DNA of 35,393 nt from Isochrysis galbana (Eukaryota > Haptophyta > Isochrysidales > Isochrysidaceae): NCBI GenBank assembly GCA_018136815.1, contig CM030941.1, forward strand, positions 85,772-121,164, in the 5' to 3' direction. Under the pieces are notes generated by a model. That model was given only the letters and a program-made list of their open reading frames with translations. It searched no databases and was not told the DNA's origin. Positions 8,901 through 16,982 of the stretch are shown in pieces (positions within the stretch are counted from its first letter, which is position 1; each line of letters begins with the position of its first letter). Both the position numbers and the translations under genes were made by a program.

Positions 8901-11900
8901 ACGAAGAAATTGTCCGCGTTAGAGCTACTCGCTTGCGCGCGGTGCAGCCTATTGGACCGGCCTTCACTTAGCTCGACCGAGGCTACCGCCTACGAGCCGT
9001 GGTCGGCTCTTCATCGTTATGAGAGGGGGAGGGAAACGAGTGAAGTTTCTTCCGACCCCGTTGTTTCCCGTCCAGCTACTCCCGAGTCAGACAACCACGA
9101 AGACCAAAAAGAAACCCACGATAACCACGACAACGACACGCCACTCCACGCCTCCGAGTCTACACTCCACGACCCATTCTCTCCATGGACCGCCCCGCCT
9201 CCGGCACGCGCGAGCTCGCCGCGTCCGACGACGCCGACGACTCTCCGGAAGCGGCGCCAACAATGGCAATCATTCGGAGTGAACGGGGACCAGAAATGGT
9301 CCAACGTCACGCTCGAAACCGCTGACGAAATAAGAGCGCAAGCTCTAGCCGGACGAAACGCCGACGAGGAATCCGACCTCGCCGCTGCCGTCCGAGCGCC
9401 GATCGAGTTCGTGGAAGCCAAAGGCATCCGCGCCGAAGAGCTAGCCTCATTAGTTCGAAGACCCAAGACAGAAGCCCAAGCCCGTCTCGAGAAAGATTGG
9501 GAAAAGATGTCCGACCACCCGAGGCACCCCACCGACAAGAGAGGCCTGGGCTACACTAGTCCCAAGCTATCACCCTGTACCGCTACCAACGAGGACGACC
9601 CCTCTAGGCCCCCTGCCACGATAGCGGCAGTCGGAGTACCCGAAGAGACGACGACCAGTTTGACGACGAATTCACCCGAGCAACGACGCTGGCGACCAAC
9701 CCCGTCCCTGTCCGACACCATTGCACACGTGACCGCGCACCGGCCGGAGAGCGTCGTGGATACCCTACCATCTGCCTACCCAAGGCATTGTCTATATGTT
9801 CGAGATCTAATGGTCTGCCGCTCCGGCGAGGCTGCCGGCAAAGAAGGAGTAATCTTAGCCGACTCCGCCCTCACGGTCAACAGCACACTCGCTGACACCG
9901 GAGCTGGCCCGTCGGTCGTGACCACTTCCCTCTTGTCCAGCCTACCCAACGACGCATGCGTCGAGCGGCTGCCGCAAGCCGTAGTGACACCGCTCCATGG
10001 CCCAGACGGCCTACCTCTTATCACGCGAGGCAAGGCTCGAATCGTTTTCTCCGTCGGTGGATTTCTCTTTCGTCATACGTTCATGGTGATTGAAGGCAAC
10101 CCGATGCTACTGCTCGGGAACGACTTCTTAGCTACGCACGCCGCTTCGATTCAGCTCGCCTCCGACAGCGCGGACGGCTCTATCACCCTCGGTGCCCCAT
10201 CCACGGTGGCTCCTCTTGAGGTTAATGGCAGTCCAAGCCCCGACGCTCCGCCGATCTTTCGCGTCTCGACGTCACCGATAGCGGTGGTCCCTGTCAGCAT
10301 GACTTGTGCACAGGTCTGTCCGACCTCCGCGAACCCAATCACGACTGACTTCTTCCGAGGGCCGCAAGCCGCCGAAAACGACAACCAGCTAGTCTCCGAG
10401 CCGCTCTTCAACACGGCCGATGAGTTTGCCGCCAAAGCGCCGGCGTCTTGTGGCTCCGAGTACCTCCTATATACCCATGAACCTATCACGATCCCGGCCT
10501 ATCATCGGGCGACGTTTCACGTCCGAATTCCGCTAGCTCTTCGAGAACACGAAGACTGCGCCATGCTCGTGGACCGACTCCCTACACGCGAGACTATTGA
10601 CAGCTCTCCGCTCGTCATCCCTCAAGTAGAGAGGCCGAAATCCGACCACACCATCGCGGTTACGGTGGCCAATACTGACCCCAAACCACTACACCTTCCG
10701 TCGTTCCATCCTGTAGCTTCGCTACAGGTTCGATTCAAGATTCACGCTGGAACTTATCACCGCGTCGGTGACAATAACTCGCCGGATGTGATTGAGTCGC
10801 TCAACGAGGACCAACGCAAGCTCCTCGAGGCAGCCAAGATCGACCCCGAGGGCCGTCTCTCGATGCCCCAACGTGAACAAGTTCGTCGTCTACTGGCCCG
10901 ACGTATCGCTGCTTTCGCAATTGACCCGACTAACCCGAATCACACTCACGTGATGGAGGTAGAGCTACCGCTCAACCCCGGAGCCGAAGCTCACCGTCAC
11001 GCACCGTCTAGAGTTGGACGAGAGGGTGAGAAGATCATAGAGGACGAAGTTTGCAAGATGGAGTCCGCGGGCATCATTAGGAAATCAAATTCGTCGTGGG
11101 CCTCTCGAGTCGTGTTAGTCACTAAGAAGGATGGCTCCGTACGTTTCTGCGTAGATTATCGCGACGTCAACTCCAAGCTTCGTCTAGAGGACAGCCCTCT
11201 TCCCCTCACGGTAGAAGCCATCGACCGATTGTCGTCCGGTCAAGGCAACCTCGATTCTCTATTCCTTTGCACCATGGACCTGGCATCTGGTTTCTGGGGT
11301 ATACCGATCAAAGAATCCGATAAACATATCACCGCGTTCACTACTCATCGCGGCAAGTACGAGTTCAATTACTTGCCTTTCGGTGTTCAATCCGGTCCCT
11401 CGTATATGTGCCGCCTCATGGACGCCGTTCTCGGTGGGCTGGCATGGGAGATTTGTATGCCATACTTGGATGATGTCGGCGCCTGGTCGACAGGTGTAGG
11501 TGACTCGCTGCAGGCCAGGGAAGAGTCGTCATTCCAACAAATGTTACACCGTCTTGATCTTGTCTTGGAACGTCTCATCTGGGCGGGCCTCACTTGCAAG
11601 ATGTCGAAATGCGTTTTCTTTGCCACCTCGGCTGAATATCTCGGCCACGTTGTTTCGCGTGAAGGTCTTCGGATGGATCCCAAGAAAGTGGAAGCTGTCT
11701 CGAAAATCGACCCAACCCAAATCAACTCGATCGAAGCCGTCCGTTCGTTCCTTGGATTGTGCTCCTACTACCGCCGTTTCATCCGTCGTTTTGCGATCCG
11801 TGCGGCGCCGTTAACCGCTCTCACGCGGAAAGGGTGCGACGTCCCGGTCGAGTCGCAAACAGAAGCCTGTCGACAGGCTATCGAAGATCTCAAGCAAGCT

Positions 11901-12053
11901 ATCTGTGAAGAACCCGTACTTGCACCTCCTCGAGACGACCGTCCTTTCCTCGTTAAAACCGACGGTGCTAGCAAGCTCGGCATCGCCGGCGTCCTCGCCC
12001 AAAAGACGACGAAGGGAGAGAGCGCGTCGTTGCATACTACGGTCGTAGCTTGA
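5973..12053 (+). CDS. pol: Pol polyprotein: cytosine-methyltransferase-like domain, protease, RT, partial RNase H
   Basis: Open from the gag stop to TGA at 12051; the first internal ATG is 6543 (1,836 residues from there). The order, numbered from that Met, is as follows. Residues 1-560 are Ser/Pro/Thr-rich and disordered, with an ESESESES run near 25-35. Residues ~580-780 are a DNA-cytosine-methyltransferase-like domain (separate entry). Residues ~1110-1220 are a retropepsin-type protease (LADTGAGPS; then LLLGNDFL). Residues ~1490-1720 are reverse transcriptase (VLVTKKDGSVRFCVDYRDVN; catalytic YLDDVG at 11463-11480; FLGLCSYYRRFIRRFA). RNase H starts near 1795 (VKTDGASKLGIAGVLAQ). The frame is lost near 12002: 'CCCAAAAGACGACG' would restore VLAQ-DDEG with two fewer A. 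This is a Ty3/gypsy element by RT and RNase H signatures. Confidence 0.9.
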   Translation, partial: VAGGAHVRAVTPLPVQGSGPERHPPKDRITLRPSTSTASNRYPKIPQVPDKPCHLHPPLSPASSPIAPISPNADDSILILDITHESSKPSQPSPPLYQLKPLNRYPPPLLKHPQSKTSRSAKIQPPQAQSNLQSFKSNFACPSHKTSPEYESESKSRSELPSSSYATASPSTSLSPVQSSPVSPVSITTTMEAQFSGSSPLSFESESKPVLSKPRSEPSESESESESEFTTSPSPTTRSTAGLTELQPLTEPPTTTPSAGVFTFGPPRPESESFGISGHFQNSNHNRAPFHEPPRIESKHKLTPKPSTTATVSLSEPPFRVSPQPACHSSRLHAAEPIPSVSVPSPSPIAQDSASRARVIKPVTESEISAAPSQPVLATVPLLSSQASASSSPTVATPGGFTFEPAPSVPISKVSPVIGVQHARNDESESEYKLTSPRSPRSTTGVPTPPHQPRALEELEQPSPSPSQVAESSEFESESTVISAVHPPASPSQVLRRMLRIAEPLRPLPTPAAAVEPPPWPQPSPQPASTTATSLLSPAPTPPTTECNDVDPWPVSSSDVTMESDHNSSARRGTAASQTELLRPLSQPNRVPEPCPSCLSPVVSRPRRPSPPSDTPLLRVSSSIPSSEPVSTSSISESSSIRPTSLRPPVAASEHCLPLDTTATTIMRVAAINASAIQSFDSSQNNSDVGTRDDTPSPALHALASLRARASGSAVVLPRHLTEAAQELRRPRNGTLASPAAALPKHFDELCAELTKMNQRVQDGLTSGCHAPRVLVVGETSGVVSSMFLLAGADVATCDLYPSEIDYVPHFQGDALHVQNLGWDLVIAHPPCTYLSAVSSQWLSQEPGRRAALESAARVFKSMASATAPFVAVENPRMHAEARRLVGGLTPTQFVQPWEHGTGHQKATGLYLTKGLPPLQPTCVVDGRESAMANLSPSPHRGALRSRTYVGVAGAMAIHWMPVLLRHLSRQRDQTSTKKLSALELLACARCSLLDRPSLSSTEATAYEPWSALHRYERGRETSEVSSDPVVSRPATPESDNHEDQKETHDNHDNDTPLHASESTLHDPFSPWTAPPPARASSPRPTTPTTLRKRRQQWQSFGVNGDQKWSNVTLETADEIRAQALAGRNADEESDLAAAVRAPIEFVEAKGIRAEELASLVRRPKTEAQARLEKDWEKMSDHPRHPTDKRGLGYTSPKLSPCTATNEDDPSRPPATIAAVGVPEETTTSLTTNSPEQRRWRPTPSLSDTIAHVTAHRPESVVDTLPSAYPRHCLYVRDLMVCRSGEAAGKEGVILADSALTVNSTLADTGAGPSVVTTSLLSSLPNDACVERLPQAVVTPLHGPDGLPLITRGKARIVFSVGGFLFRHTFMVIEGNPMLLLGNDFLATHAASIQLASDSADGSITLGAPSTVAPLEVNGSPSPDAPPIFRVSTSPIAVVPVSMTCAQVCPTSANPITTDFFRGPQAAENDNQLVSEPLFNTADEFAAKAPASCGSEYLLYTHEPITIPAYHRATFHVRIPLALREHEDCAMLVDRLPTRETIDSSPLVIPQVERPKSDHTIAVTVANTDPKPLHLPSFHPVASLQVRFKIHAGTYHRVGDNNSPDVIESLNEDQRKLLEAAKIDPEGRLSMPQREQVRRLLARRIAAFAIDPTNPNHTHVMEVELPLNPGAEAHRHAPSRVGREGEKIIEDEVCKMESAGIIRKSNSSWASRVVLVTKKDGSVRFCVDYRDVNSKLRLEDSPLPLTVEAIDRLSSGQGNLDSLFLCTMDLASGFWGIPIKESDKHITAFTTHRGKYEFNYLPFGVQSGPSYMCRLMDAVLGGLAWEICMPYLDDVGAWSTGVGDSLQAREESSFQQMLHRLDLVLERLIWAGLTCKMSKCVFFATSAEYLGHVVSREGLRMDPKKVEAVSKIDPTQINSIEAVRSFLGLCSYYRRFIRRFAIRAAPLTALTRKGCDVPVESQTEACRQAIEDLKQAICEEPVLAPPRDDRPFLVKTDGASKLGIAGVLAQKTTKGESASLHTTVVA
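8280..8880 (+). other. Phage/bacterial-type DNA cytosine methyltransferase-like domain inside Pol
   Basis: Within Pol (residues ~580-780) the motifs run in the order seen in small phage and bacterial DNA cytosine methyltransferases. They are a SAM-binding motif I-like segment (VLVVGETSGVVSSMFLLAGA), an acidic motif II-like turn (VATCDLYPSE), the catalytic PC loop (IAHPPCTYLSAVSS, 8458-8481 core), a motif VI-like VENP, QPWEHGTGHQKATGLYL, KGLPPL.PT, and RSRTYVGVAGAMA..W. Catalytic Cys and ENP-type Glu are both kept. The domain sits between the disordered region and the protease, in frame, so it would be made as part of the polyprotein. The activity is inferred, not shown. Confidence 0.7.
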
Positions 12054-12793
12054 GTCCGGCTGAGCGCCATTGGACAGTCACTGAAATCGAACTTCTAGCA
12101 GCGCTAGAATCGATCCGAAATTGGAGGCCTTATCTTTGGGGTCGCCACTTCACCCTCGTCGTAGACCATTCAGCTTTGCGCTGGCTTCACACGATGAAAG
12201 ATCAAGTCACCGGTGGTCCAGCCTCGCGCCTCATGCGATGGGTCCTAAAGCTAGCCGAATATAGATTCGACGTCGTGCACAAACCTGGAGTCACTCACTG
12301 GGACGCCGACGGCTTATCCCGCTTAGTTGCTCTCGAGCCTGATCACGATCCTCTCCATCTCGAGGAGAGTGACGCCCATTCTTTCGATTCTTCTGAAATT
12401 CACGACATAGTCGCCGCCGCGGTTACTTCATCCACCCTCACCGCTCGCCGCCAACAAGCAAGCGATAGGCTCGCTCGTCAAGCATCGGAATCTTCGGAGT
12501 CGATTACCTCCTCGTATCTCGATGTGGGCGTGCCTCATGCCGACGAATTACGTCAAGCGCTCTCTACCGACGATCTCGCCAGCTCGATCCTTTCTGAAGT
12601 CGAGTCGATCCTTCCGAAAGCTTCCTCTTCGATTGACTCTAGCTCGTCGTCGAAGAAAAGTTCCCGATTCCTCCTTCGCGTGGCCTACTCTACTACCGCT
12701 CCTCAGAGGCGGAAGAGGCTCCTCTTCGTTTATACATTCCGGAGTCCCTTCGTGACACGTACCTCCGCGCCTACCATGACCACACTTGGTCAC
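12023..12793 (+). pseudogene. pol: Frameshifted 3' part of pol: end of RNase H, connection, start of integrase
   Basis: After 12002 the RNase H continues in the -1 frame (VVAYYGRSLSPAERHWTVTEIELLAALE, then LVVDHSALRWL and HKPGVTHWDADGLSRL), a classic Ty3/gypsy RNase H end. A Ser-rich connection follows. At about 12680 a second -1 shift is needed to read GLLYYRSSEAEEAPLRLYIPE, then LRDTYLRAYHDHTWS, which is the start of the integrase zinc-binding (HHCC) domain. That domain is cut by the assembly gap at 12794. Neither shift site is a standard slippery heptamer, so both are more likely mutations or sequencing errors. Integrase core and 3' LTR are absent. Confidence 0.85.
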
Positions 12794-12893
12794 NNNNNNN
12801 NNNNNNNNNNNNNNNNNNNNNNNNNNNNNNNNNNNNNNNNNNNNNNNNNNNNNNNNNNNNNNNNNNNNNNNNNNNNNNNNNNNNNNNNNNNNN
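12794..12893. other. Assembly gap, 100 N
   Basis: Exactly 100 N, the usual placeholder for a gap of unknown size. GTCAC stands on both sides. The sequence to the right is unrelated to the retroelement, so the real distance and even the join are uncertain. Confidence 0.99.
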
Positions 12894-13321
12894 GTCACGC
12901 GCGCCAACGGCAGTGCGTCATCTGTGCTGTTGTGCTCTGTCGCCAGTTGTTTCTCAGTGAGGATCATCGCAAAGTTGAATGCCTCGACAGCAGATCTCGC
13001 TGCGGGCGCGTGCTTTCGCGCGAATAGCACGAGTACATTGTAGAGCAGGCATGGCCGGCGCAGGGCCACCACCGGCGGCGCCATTCCGTGCTCAGCAGCC
13101 GCCTGCAGAGAGAGAACGAGATGGCGGCCGAGAGCACCTTCACAGCACACTGCAGGTTGTGCGCCCAGCCCGGCCTCGAGGAGGGGCCGGAGCGCGAGGC
13201 GCACACCATCGAGCAGTGACGCCCGCTCCGACGCGAGTGCTCCTGCGCTCGCGTACACCGAGAAGGTCCATTCGCCCTGGAGAGAGACGACAGCAGCGCC
13301 GACGCCCACTGTTTGATCCAC
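12894..13321 (-). CDS. Unrecognised ORF, truncated by the gap
   Basis: Minus-strand frame open from about 13321 into the gap (~142 codons seen, beginning at a GTG). Composition is protein-like. The start (DQTVGVGAAVVSLQGEWTFS, then ASERASLLDGVRLAL) loosely recalls a type I RNase H: an early Asp with G-x-G-A, then S-E-R-A-x-L-L helix. The other catalytic positions are not clear. The ATG may lie in an upstream exon (ATG at 13332 in another frame). I do not assign a function. Confidence 0.35.
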
Positions 13322-13335
13322 CCGTATGGCATACT

Positions 13336-13767
13336 AGTAGGGGTGCACCATTAACAAAACAGAAATTTTTCTCCTGTACTCCTACACTTTCCTTAACCCC
13401 TCTGCCACCAGCACGCTGAGTTTCTTCGCTCACTTTCTTCGGTGCTCCGCGCCGGGTTATAATGATTTCTGGTTTCTTATCGGTTATCGGTGACATCAGC
13501 TGGTCCAATTTGGTTTCTTACGTATCGGCGGATTCTTGGGGTCCCCCCGACAAGCCCCCTCTATGCCACCCCTCGGTATGTAAAAAATAAGTGTTGAGCC
13601 ACGCGCGGCGCGCCCCTGTTGCGCGTACATGGAAGCTTTCTTGCTCATTCAGTTTCTTGTTCATGACCGGTGCCCTTTCGCTCTATGTAGGTTTCCTTGC
13701 ACACGGACGGTCAATTTCCTTGTACACTGTCCTTAATGGGGTGGTTTCTTAATGATGCACCCCTACT
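13336..13767. mobile_element. MITE-like element, 432 bp, 25-bp imperfect terminal inverted repeats
   Basis: Termini AGTAGGGGTGCACCATTAACAAAAC (left, 13336-13360 by position) and its inverted partner at 13743-13767 match at 22 of 25 positions. There is no coding sequence; the inside repeats the motif GTTTCTT several times. I see no clear target-site duplication, so the superfamily is open. Confidence 0.7.
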
Positions 13768-13833
13768 GTATGGTGGTCCCGTGAATGGATGACAGTGTTG
13801 CCGTCAAAGTTTTATTGTTGTGTTAGTATAACC

Positions 13834-14034
13834 CTACATGTGAAACACAGGAATAGTGTTTTTTTTTTCGGAAGTCGGAAGCCCAAAACATATGTTTTTC
13901 GCTGTTTTATTTCGGGCGCCCCCCCTACCCCGCACATCTTTTTTACACTGTTTTTCTTTGTTTTTTTTCGACGGCAAAAAACATACTGTTTTTGATGTTT
14001 TATTTCTAAGTTTTGACTGTGTTTCACATGTAGG
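13834..14034. mobile_element. MITE, ~200 bp, perfect 17-bp TIRs and 9-bp target duplication
   Basis: Terminal inverted repeats CTACATGTGAAACACAG (13834-13850) and its exact reverse complement (14017-14033) enclose a T-rich, non-coding interior. The direct repeat AGTATAACC flanks it at 13825-13833 and 14035-14043. A 9-bp duplication fits Mutator-like transposases. The interior carries an internal direct duplication around AAAACATA..GTTTT..TGTTTTATTTC (13886-13914 and 13977-14008). Confidence 0.85.
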
Positions 14035-14043
14035 AGTATAACC

Positions 14044-14479
14044 TTAGTGCACTATTCGTGCTGCGGGACCGTAGCCCTTCGACGGCAACGGACCCCCTAC
14101 CCCGCGATGGGGGTGTGCGCGGTTGGCGCATGGCTCGTCCGTTGTATGTGTGACGGATCGAGCATGACCACTGGCTCGATATGCGAAGATACGGAAGGGA
14201 AACGATCGGCGGAAGGCGCGGCGGGAATGGCGGAGTGGGACGGATGAGCGGGCTTGAGCACTTCCTCTGCAGAGGAAGGCCTTAGGTAGGGCACCAAGGC
14301 CGGACCCCGGAAACCGAAGACAAAGGAATGAAGGGGGCAGGGAAAGAGGTGGAGGGAGGGAATTTAAGGGCGGTGTAAGTAGAAAGTAGAGAAGGGAGAC
14401 CCAGTCAGTAGTAGGTGTGTAGCCCAGAATCTTCAGATAATTTTTTTCCAAGCGAGTCCGAACTTCCCAAGTGAGTCCT
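14044..14479. other. Intergenic; no gene seen
   Basis: Contains an 18-nt perfect palindrome at 14261-14278 (CTTCCTCTGCAGAGGAAG). At about 14413-14438 is a short piece (GTAGCCC-GAATCTTCAGAT) that recurs inverted in the repeat copies at about 16283-16310 and 24853-24880. Confidence 0.4.
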
Positions 14480-14785
14480 AACTTCCCAAGCGAGTCCCCC
14501 GAGTTCCCGAGTCTATACCCCGAGTCAACGAGTGAATACAAGTCAAGCAAGCGCCTGAGCCACCCCCAGTCGCCTGCCACCACCCCCCACAAGCCTCCTT
14601 CCGCACTTCCGCGCCCTCCGTGGGTCGTGCGTCTTGCGTCGTGCGTCGATCGCCATGCCCGTAGTCACTCCCGAGGAAAGCTCCATGAGCTCCCCGCAAG
14701 AACCGCGTTCCGCGCTAGCTGCCGGCGCGCCCTCGCAGGCAATCTCCAAGTTCCAAGAGAGAGATCAGCCTTGCTCTGACACCAG
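14480..14785 (+). pseudogene. gag: Truncated second copy of the gypsy leader and gag start
   Basis: About 300 bases match 3040-3330 at roughly nine positions in ten: leader repeats, the ATG at 14655 and the first ~40 codons (MPVVTPEESSMSSPQE..). Similarity ends at about 14785, where the palindromic array begins. It marks a second insertion of the same family in the same orientation. The two copies are useful for defining the element's 5' end. Confidence 0.85.
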
Positions 14786-14839
14786 CGAAATGGACAGTCA
14801 CCCTGACAGCTTACGGGGGGGAAATAGCGCCTGGGGGCT

Positions 14840-15150
14840 CGAGGACAGCCCTCCGATAGCTATCGGCGCCCGTCGTTTTCCCCCAATAGCTATCGGCGCC
14901 CGTCGTTTCCCCCCCAATAGCTTTCGGGGGCCGCCTTTCGCCCCCGACCCCCGATAGCTATTGGGGGCCGCGACCTTAAAACGCGATAGCTCCCTGGTCC
15001 CTGGGGGAGGTAAAATCTCCCAATAGCTCTCGGGGGGTTTTCTCGGTCCCCGGTAGCTCTCGGTGGGGCTGTTGGCGATCGGGAGAAAATTCCCCCCCGA
15101 TAGCTCTCGGAGGCCCCCGGCAGCTCCTGGGGGGCGATGGCTCCTGGCGG
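14840..15150. repeat. Array of about nine degenerate palindromes with core (G/A)ATAGCT(A/C)TC
   Basis: Units such as CCGATAGCTATCGG, CCAATAGCTATCGG, CCGATAGCTATTGG and CCGATAGCTCTCGG recur every ~25-45 bases, separated by C- or G-runs. The flanking halves (CCC...GGG) extend the dyad symmetry. On the minus strand this reads as PIAIGG and ESYRG peptide repeats, but no start or domain supports a protein. Confidence 0.75.
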
Positions 15151-15333
15151 AGGGTAACATATGAATAGGCTATTAATATTAAGGTGGTAGGTCCAGGTTA
15201 GAAAGGGCCTATTTACGGCCGCTCCGCCGCTCCGATGACGGCCGCGGCCGTCGGCACTGGCAGCCACGCACTCTCCAGAATCCACAGCAAGATGTCGGCC
15301 GGGCCGCGGCTGCGGACAGGGATCGGTGTGGGT

Positions 15334-15355
15334 CACAACTTCGATCGAAGTTGTG
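15334..15355. repeat. 22-nt perfect palindrome
   Basis: CACAACTTCGATCGAAGTTGTG by position, with a central TCGA. It lies ~260 bases upstream of the FkbM remnant. It could be a binding site or a cruciform; no function is assignable. Confidence 0.6.
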
Positions 15356-15614
15356 GCAAGGACCACTGAGCCGTTCCGCCAGTGGAGGGCCCTTTCTCTC
15401 TCCCTCTCCGCTACGCCAGAGCCGCAGCACGGCGTGAGCGCAAGGCCGGTCTGGCGGGAATTTTCACAGCACCCCTCGCGCAGATAAGGGGCATGTCGAC
15501 CATACTAAAGTGGGGGGCCACCGGGATGCGGCTCAGCACGCCCTCGTGGTCGCTGGAGTCGCTCTTGGGCGGCTACTCTGGCAGCCGCGCCCCTGCGCCT
15601 CCGAGTACGTTTGA

Positions 15615-16205
15615 CGTAGGGGCTCAGGCCTGCTGCGAACCTATGCAGGAATTCTCAAAGCAGGCGAGGGAGATGAAATCGCGCACTATCCAGTCTACAC
15701 AGTGGACATGCTCATGCGGAACCGGACCCTTTCCTTTGGGCACTGGGACGTGGAGGGAAGCGAACCTATGGTTCTTCGCGGGGCAGATGCCACGTTGGCC
15801 CGAGATCGGCCTATCTTCAGTGTCGAGACGTTCCCGCGGTCGAATAGTACGAGGCATGCAGAGCTCTTGCAGGAAGTCAAGCGCGCAGGCTATCGGTGCA
15901 TGGGAATACGCGAGTCTTGCGGCCTCCCAGAGATTGTCGCAATCTCATGTGCATACCGAAGGATCTGCAAGTGCCCGTTTGCGACAATGCTCACTTCATT
16001 GAATACAAATAAATCTGGGGATCGAGATGGAGATGGTTCCACATTCCACACCATGTGTCTTGTTTGCACTTGTGCAATGTTGTGCAAAAAAATCCAATTG
16101 CCTTATGGTGAGTGCCTTAAAAATATCTTAATAGTCTCGCCACGCGCGCGCGCGGTGCTTAGCCATAGCAGTCCAACTACATTTTTCATTTTTAAATTCT
16201 TTTAG
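15615..16205 (+). pseudogene. FkbM-type SAM methyltransferase, C-terminal part only
   Basis: The frame opens after TGA at 15612. It encodes a clear FkbM C-terminal half: YPVYTVDMLM, then LSFGHWDVEGSEPMVLRGAD, then RPIFSVETFP, then LLQEVKRAGYRCMGI (about 15684-15905). The Asp-Val-Glu-Gly segment and the following VLRGA are the family's core motifs. The N-terminal SAM-binding half (motif I) is missing from this frame. A TFDVGA peptide in the +1 frame at ~15610 hints that it may once have continued upstream. FkbM enzymes O-methylate sugars or other small molecules. It could also be an exon of a spliced gene, but no upstream exon is evident. Past ~15990 the ORF runs into non-homologous sequence. 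Confidence 0.65.
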
Positions 16206-16520
16206 CATTTAACAAATTGTTGGTCATGGTAGTGGTGTGGATGGAGCTGTGAGCTGTGGATCTTTGATCTTTACTAGACTGGTATGAAAAGAAAACATCT
16301 AAAGATTCAGGGCTAAACACCTCCTCCTACTATACCGATATTCACTACCTGTTACAGACACCACCCTTATTCCCCCTTTTTTCGCCTTTCCGCCTTCTCC
16401 CCTCGTTCTTGTTTCTTTGGTCGCGGGGGTGCGGCCGAGGCCCATGCCCAGGTGCACTACCATGGGTCAGGCTTTGAGTGCGCGTACCGGGCAGGCCTTT
16501 TGATCTGCGTTGTTGTCTTT
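16205..16520. repeat. Dispersed repeat copy (shared with 24755-25060 and 30022-30082)
   Basis: Two blocks are shared in order with 24755-25060: the inverse of GATCCACAGCTCCATCCACACCAC and an AACATCT-AAGATTC-GGGCTA block, plus GTGCACTAC-A-GGG further right. Identity is moderate. The interval holds no gene. An adjacent ATATGG microsatellite lies at about 16778-16802. Confidence 0.6.
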
Positions 16521-16855
16521 GCCGTCAGTCTGGCGGGTGCCTCTTGGGCCTGGCCAATTATTGCCAAACTTGTTTGCAAGTTTGGGTCAGTTTTGGGGCC
16601 TACTGCAAGATCTGCAAGTCCGTGCACGTTTGGGCGGGAACGGGAGGCGGGATGCAAAAACAAAACCCGGTCCTGGCGCGCCCCGTGGGCCTTGGGCCTT
16701 GGGCGGGGGGCGGGGGGGGGGGCTGTGATGTTGCGCTACAATCAGTCCAAACGCGTGTGAGAAAAGTGAGAGTGAATGATATGGATATGGATATGGATAT
16801 GTAATATGTAATTCAATTCTTATGTTCAACCTACTTTTATAAGTGGGGATCAATG

Positions 16856-16912
16856 GGGACCGGAGAATGTTTTGGACGAAACTTCCTGCCGTCGGCCGAG
16901 GAGAGGACGGAA
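16856..16912 (-). repeat. Left piece of the split dispersed repeat (matches 2221-2275)
   Basis: Reverse complement of 2221-2275. Its continuation is found at 18739-18811, on the other side of the DNA transposon, showing the transposon entered an existing repeat. Confidence 0.85.
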
Positions 16913-16982
16913 GGCGGCTTGCCTTCATTTGGTCTCCTTTCCCTCAGCGCTATGGACCTGTAACGAAACTTTTTTTTCTAGT

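Noticed and set aside
12000-12053. Programmed -1 frameshift in RNase H
   Set aside because: CCCAAAAG is not in the phase needed for tandem slippage, and a shift inside a domain is not a known strategy. Mutation or assembly error is simpler.
14840-15150. CRISPR array
   Set aside because: Repeats are degenerate palindromes with irregular, repeat-like spacers, and the DNA is eukaryotic.
14798-15366. Minus-strand ORFs with PIAIGG and ESYRG repeats
   Set aside because: They arise from reading the palindrome array; no start context or domain.
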